Source of the DNA: Talaromyces rugulosus
Taxonomy: Eukaryota > Ascomycota > Eurotiomycetes > Eurotiales > Trichocomaceae
DNA length: 64,000 nt
Assembly (NCBI RefSeq): GCF_013368755.1
Contig: NC_049566.1
Span: 1,550,001 to 1,614,000 of the forward strand
Direction: 5' to 3'
Made by a program: the position numbers and the translations under genes. The notes below the pieces were generated by a model, which was given only the letters and a program-made list of their open reading frames with translations, made no database searches and was not told the origin of the DNA. Numbering within the stretch: the first letter of the stretch is position 1; the number at the start of each line of letters is the position of its first letter. Below, one piece after another: positions 60,171-64,000 of the stretch.

Positions 60171-62343
60171 TTTGACTCGAATTATTTATGTTATTTTGTT
60201 GATAAACGAAACACTCAAAGCATGAAAACTTGTGCAAATATAATAAAATGTATCATGTCAGCGCAAAGCTTCTAAGTACTTGTATGATTAACAAAGCCAG
60301 AAAGCCGACAGCCCCGCGTCAAAGTAACAAATAGCGTGGTAGACCAACACTCCTATCTACCAACCTTTCATTGTTTGATCCTTCCACCCATTAATAATAC
60401 TCCGTGCTACCCGGTTGCCTTTTTAGTCTAACCTTTTAGTCTAACATGTGGAAAGTCCCGGGTTGTTCGGCTATAAGCGCACGGCCGAATTTGGAGGCGA
60501 CGATCATGCGTAGTTCAACATTTATATCCGAGAGAAAACGGGCTTGTAATTTTTTCATTTTCTAGTAACGGAGTACTACGGACTCACAGGGTATGTAAAA
60601 TAATTCTAAGTTAAATTATTAAGAGTGATGTGGGTTATACGACGATCATGAGGTGGATTGCATTGGCGTGGTGACAAGTGCTTTAATATTCCCTTGGTAC
60701 AGTATCAGCAAATGACATATATACCGAGATGGAAATAATAATATGTTTTCAGATTATTTATTTATAATCCGAAGCTGTACAGCTCTTCTGTGAGACGGCC
60801 AGGCAGGCGCTTTCGGTTGATTCGATCCCGAGATACGAAGAATGAATTTGCAAAAAACAAAAATTAGCACGTCAGATAATCAACCCCCAACCCACACTTA
60901 AGAGGATAATGCATTTTCCTAGGCCTAGAGCCTGGTCTCCTGCCATTATTGACCTCGAATTTTAGCAAAGCGGGGGGCGGGGGAGATTGCTGGATTTACT
61001 ATGGTTTGTAGGAATTTGGAATCGTTCAACATGAAAGTAGTGTCCAATTTCTAAGTGAACCAAATTAGGGCAGCGCCACTCCCTTCCTGAAAAATAATTG
61101 CGAGCTACATTCCTTTACTAGGAATAGTGCTGATTTTCTTCAATGTCACATAAAGGAAACTATACTGTTGGTCTTTCAGCGGCATAGACCGGGTTTAGGA
61201 CGAGCAATTTATTTAGTCGACTCCACCAGTTGACGCTCATGTAAGGCCTATTATTACTTGGCCTCTGCATGATAACTGGGTCTAGTAAACTGACGGCTGT
61301 CTTCAATGGTATGCTATTGTGGCTGCTGACTTCCGGTGGAGGATGATATATTCGCATGCGAGTTCTAGAATTTCTAAGTGGCTGTTGGAAACATGAGGTA
61401 GTTCATGCTGCATGCGGTTTCACTCTTATTAAATATATATAATACGGCACATGTGCACCTGGAAGTAGAACACATGATATTACATGTACCTGGTATTTGC
61501 CGGTCCTTCCGCTAGCTCATAACAGACCGTTTGGAAACAATCAATCTGTTAGTGAGCAAAGTAGCATCTCGCTTAAAAGATAACAGGGTCTGCTATCGTT
61601 ACACAGAACCATTGCAAACATATAGTAGTTAAATCGATAGTTATGCAAAGAATAATACGGCGTAAAACTAATGCACCTCGATGTTTCTAGCCCCCACGCG
61701 GAGTTATCCTGATCCCTCGGCGGCGCAAGCCGTCTGGTGTTTTTCATGCCTGAGCCAAATATCCGTACTATAATAATACATAAATATGGATAGTCTGTCA
61801 GTATAAAAGGATTCCAATAAGATTGAATTAGGGTACTTCCGCCGATAGCGCTTCTGTGGGTCGGTACCGGTATTTGGGGGCGATCCCTGAGACACGACAA
61901 GTACAGGGTCGACACCCGAAATAAGGTGCTGAGGTGTAGTTGGTTGACAATGCTGTTGTGTCCGTAATTTAATCTATAAGAGGGGTCTATGCAGCCACCT
62001 TTTACTACATTGGAAGGGGGACCTGAGTCATGATCCATCTCACGCTGTTAATACAAGCCCCATTGAAAGCACTAACACTGAGCAGGCTTGCATAAGCTTG
62101 CAAATGCCCCCATAAGCGACCTGACCGAACCAACCAAGTAATAACAACACAATAACAAGACAAGGTGGGATGAAATATGAACACCCATAGGTAGATCGTG
62201 GAAATTAAGCGCTGTGGGTACTTTTCAACAATACTAGTACAGAGAATAGGTCATACAAACGAACTCGTAATAGGTGAACAATAACAATGAAAGAGAAAGC
62301 GCCCCAAAGATTCAAAGAGAAAAGAACTGCCCCAAGGTGCCAC
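60171..62343. other. 2.2 kb intergenic region, no gene seen
   Basis: Short open frames only, none with a recognisable domain. TACATGTA occurs near 61483. A near copy of the TACGGAGTA motif appears around 60570. The DNA is AT-rich, with runs such as ATATATATAA near 61435. Confidence 0.5.
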
Positions 62344-63508
62344 TTAGGCCGCGCTATGCTCCACGGCAAATGACTTGGACATTGTTATTTGGTTACCCTG
62401 GTTCATCGACTTGAGGGGAATTTCGCTCTCAGTACTCTGGCGGGAAGTATGAGTTGCATCCGTAAATGAGTATTGGTTACGACTGGGAATCGTATTCCTT
62501 CCCCGGCCGGAACCAACAGTGGGTGTCATGCCACTCATTTTGTTGTAGCTGCTGTTGTTGCCATTTCCTTTGAATAGTGGCATTAAGGTTGGCATACACG
62601 CGGCGATGGTCCCTAGGGAAAATTCGAGGTCCGCGACGAGAACAATGGGAACGATAGTATCTATGCCATAAGATTAGTTCAAAATCCAACATCTCTACAA
62701 TACTAGAATTAGGTGTCTCACATGTCTCATCCGAGGCAGTTAAATTCGGAATAAATGCATTGCGCAAGGCGTTTGCAATAGTGGCCATCAAGCCTAAACT
62801 CATCAAGGCACAGATACCAAGCTTCTTCCTCAGACTGATCTGAACTTTCCACAAAATGACGATTGGTGAAACAGTGAGGAAGAGGTCGGCCAAGATGGCA
62901 AATGCAGACTGAACATAAGAAACATTGAGAGGCGTTTTGTTGCTAATGCAATGTCCTTTGATTGTTGGTGTCCACAAAGCCCGCAAAGGTATACATTGGA
63001 GTCCAACAACGAAGCACAAGATGACTGTTGTAATAAACAACGGTGTCAACACTCCCCAAACAGCGATTGTAAATTTTCGGGTTCGTTTGAGGCGCAGGAG
63101 GAAAAGCCCAATGGAGATTTTTGTCAAAAGAGCACCACTGACGTTGAGAATTTGGTAAATCGAGTTCCACTTGAGAATCTGAAGTGCCGAATATGTCGGA
63201 TTTGGAAGATATTCTAGATGCCGTCCCATCCCTGCCGAGACCATGTTGGATATAACTACATCTCCGGCAATCAAGACGCCCTAATGATTGTATGCTGTTA
63301 GATATTGATCCGGGAAGAGTAGGAAAAACACAATTACCAGCGTGACCACGATCAAAATATCATCGTATCCAAATGATTTTATCATGAAAATTCTCACATA
63401 ACAACGTAAAATGACACTGACAACAGCTATAATGAGAAATGACCATGTGACACCATTCACCGCTGGGCCATTGTCGTGGTCGCTGGGAAAGCTCGCCGAT
63501 GAAGACAT
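62344..63508 (-). CDS. fungal rhodopsin-type seven-span membrane protein (second copy)
   Basis: Three exons on the minus strand: 63508-63338, 63280-62722 and 62660-62344, 348 residues. It has seven spans with family landmarks: RCYVRIFMIKSFGYDD after span 1, a GMGRH loop, NVSGALLTKISIGLFLLRL, an outer-loop Cys in GLQCIPLRALW, and SYVQSAFAILADLFLTVSPIVILWK. ADLEFSLGTIAACMPTLMPLF is joined across intron 2. The C-terminal tail is polar and Asn/Ser-rich. This is the same broad family as the 22.8-24.2 kb gene but of a different subgroup. It may be a receptor-like protein of the PTH11-related set; the ligand is unknown. Confidence 0.85.
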
Positions 63509-64000
63509 TTTCTGTGCATGTAATGAGACCAGTTAGTGGAGCGAACTGGCGGGGGGCTTTTAATCAGTAAAGACACCAAAAGATAGATCGAGTATATGTA
63601 CTCCGTATCGGCCTCCTATTGAATCAGTAGCCACAAGAACGCCATGAAGTACAGGGGTGCAGAGGCTACTTTTTGAAAGCGAGACGCTTTGATATTAGTG
63701 AATGAAAACAAGCTGGGGCTAATGTACTAGCGATCAGCCTTTCAACTATAGTAGGTCGTGGGGGCGTGGAACGGGTGTACGTAGTGTTATAAGACCTTCA
63801 ACAACATTGAACTCGGTTGGTAAGAAGTACGGTGATGACTTTGCTATTATTCTCGTGATCAGATGGATCGCGACTGAACGCAGCCAGCATTCTTTCGAGA
63901 AATTATGAATTTCACAAGCGAGAAGTAATTTATTGGACACTGATGAGATGATTTTTATATCAAAACCAACCAACCACCAGGTAAATGTGAATCGCCCTTG
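63509..64000. other. right-edge flank
   Basis: Promoter side of the last gene, with one TACTCCGTA at 63599-63607. No further gene can be supported before the window ends. Confidence 0.45.

Overview
The window looks like nuclear DNA of a filamentous ascomycete, most likely a eurotiomycete of the Aspergillus/Penicillium type (inference). I could build 24 protein-coding genes. Most are interrupted by 50-100 nt GT-AG introns with CTRAC-like branch points. Gene families such as a GH3 beta-xylosidase, the Fet3/Ftr1 pair, Zn2Cys6 regulators and fungal rhodopsin-type membrane proteins are typical of this group. All splice sites were placed by hand from the sequence, with the reading frame checked across every junction; none is confirmed by transcripts. 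I found no convincing rRNA, tRNA, CRISPR array or intact transposon.

Left part (1-20 kb): a three-exon Delta12/omega-3-type fatty acid desaturase; a 5.4 kb stretch without a clear gene; a divergent high-affinity iron uptake pair (Fet3-type ferroxidase and Ftr1-type permease) whose shared promoter carries three SreA-type GATA sites and three CCAAT boxes; a DHA1-type MFS exporter; and a secreted GH3 beta-xylosidase with XlnR-type sites upstream.

Middle (20-41.5 kb): an O-methyltransferase, a rhodopsin-type membrane protein and a monocarboxylate-type MFS transporter lie together. A 3.7 kb desert follows. Then comes 4-hydroxyphenylpyruvate dioxygenase (HPPD), tail-to-tail with a TTC36-type TPR protein, then a cytochrome b5/FMN alpha-hydroxy-acid dehydrogenase, an aldehyde dehydrogenase and a secreted protein of unknown function. 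TTC36 is known in mammals as an HPPD-stabilising partner, so the pairing is notable.

Right part (41.5-64 kb): a set that looks catabolic for nitrogen compounds: peroxisomal D-amino-acid oxidase (C-terminal AKL), a Zn2Cys6 regulator divergent from it, an amidase, an FMN split-barrel protein, an ACS-family (Dal5-like) permease and a 2-oxoglutarate dioxygenase. Next are an ARF-like GTPase with degenerate nucleotide-binding motifs (Asn at the position of the classic Arf T31N mutation), an alpha/beta hydrolase, a GH76 cell-wall mannosidase, a second 2-oxoglutarate dioxygenase and a second rhodopsin-type membrane protein.

Intergenic DNA is unusually rich in three short motifs: ATCAATTGAT (12 exact copies), TACGGAGTA/TACTCCGTA (about 11) and TACATGTA (about 14). 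The first is concentrated in AT-rich islands downstream of genes.
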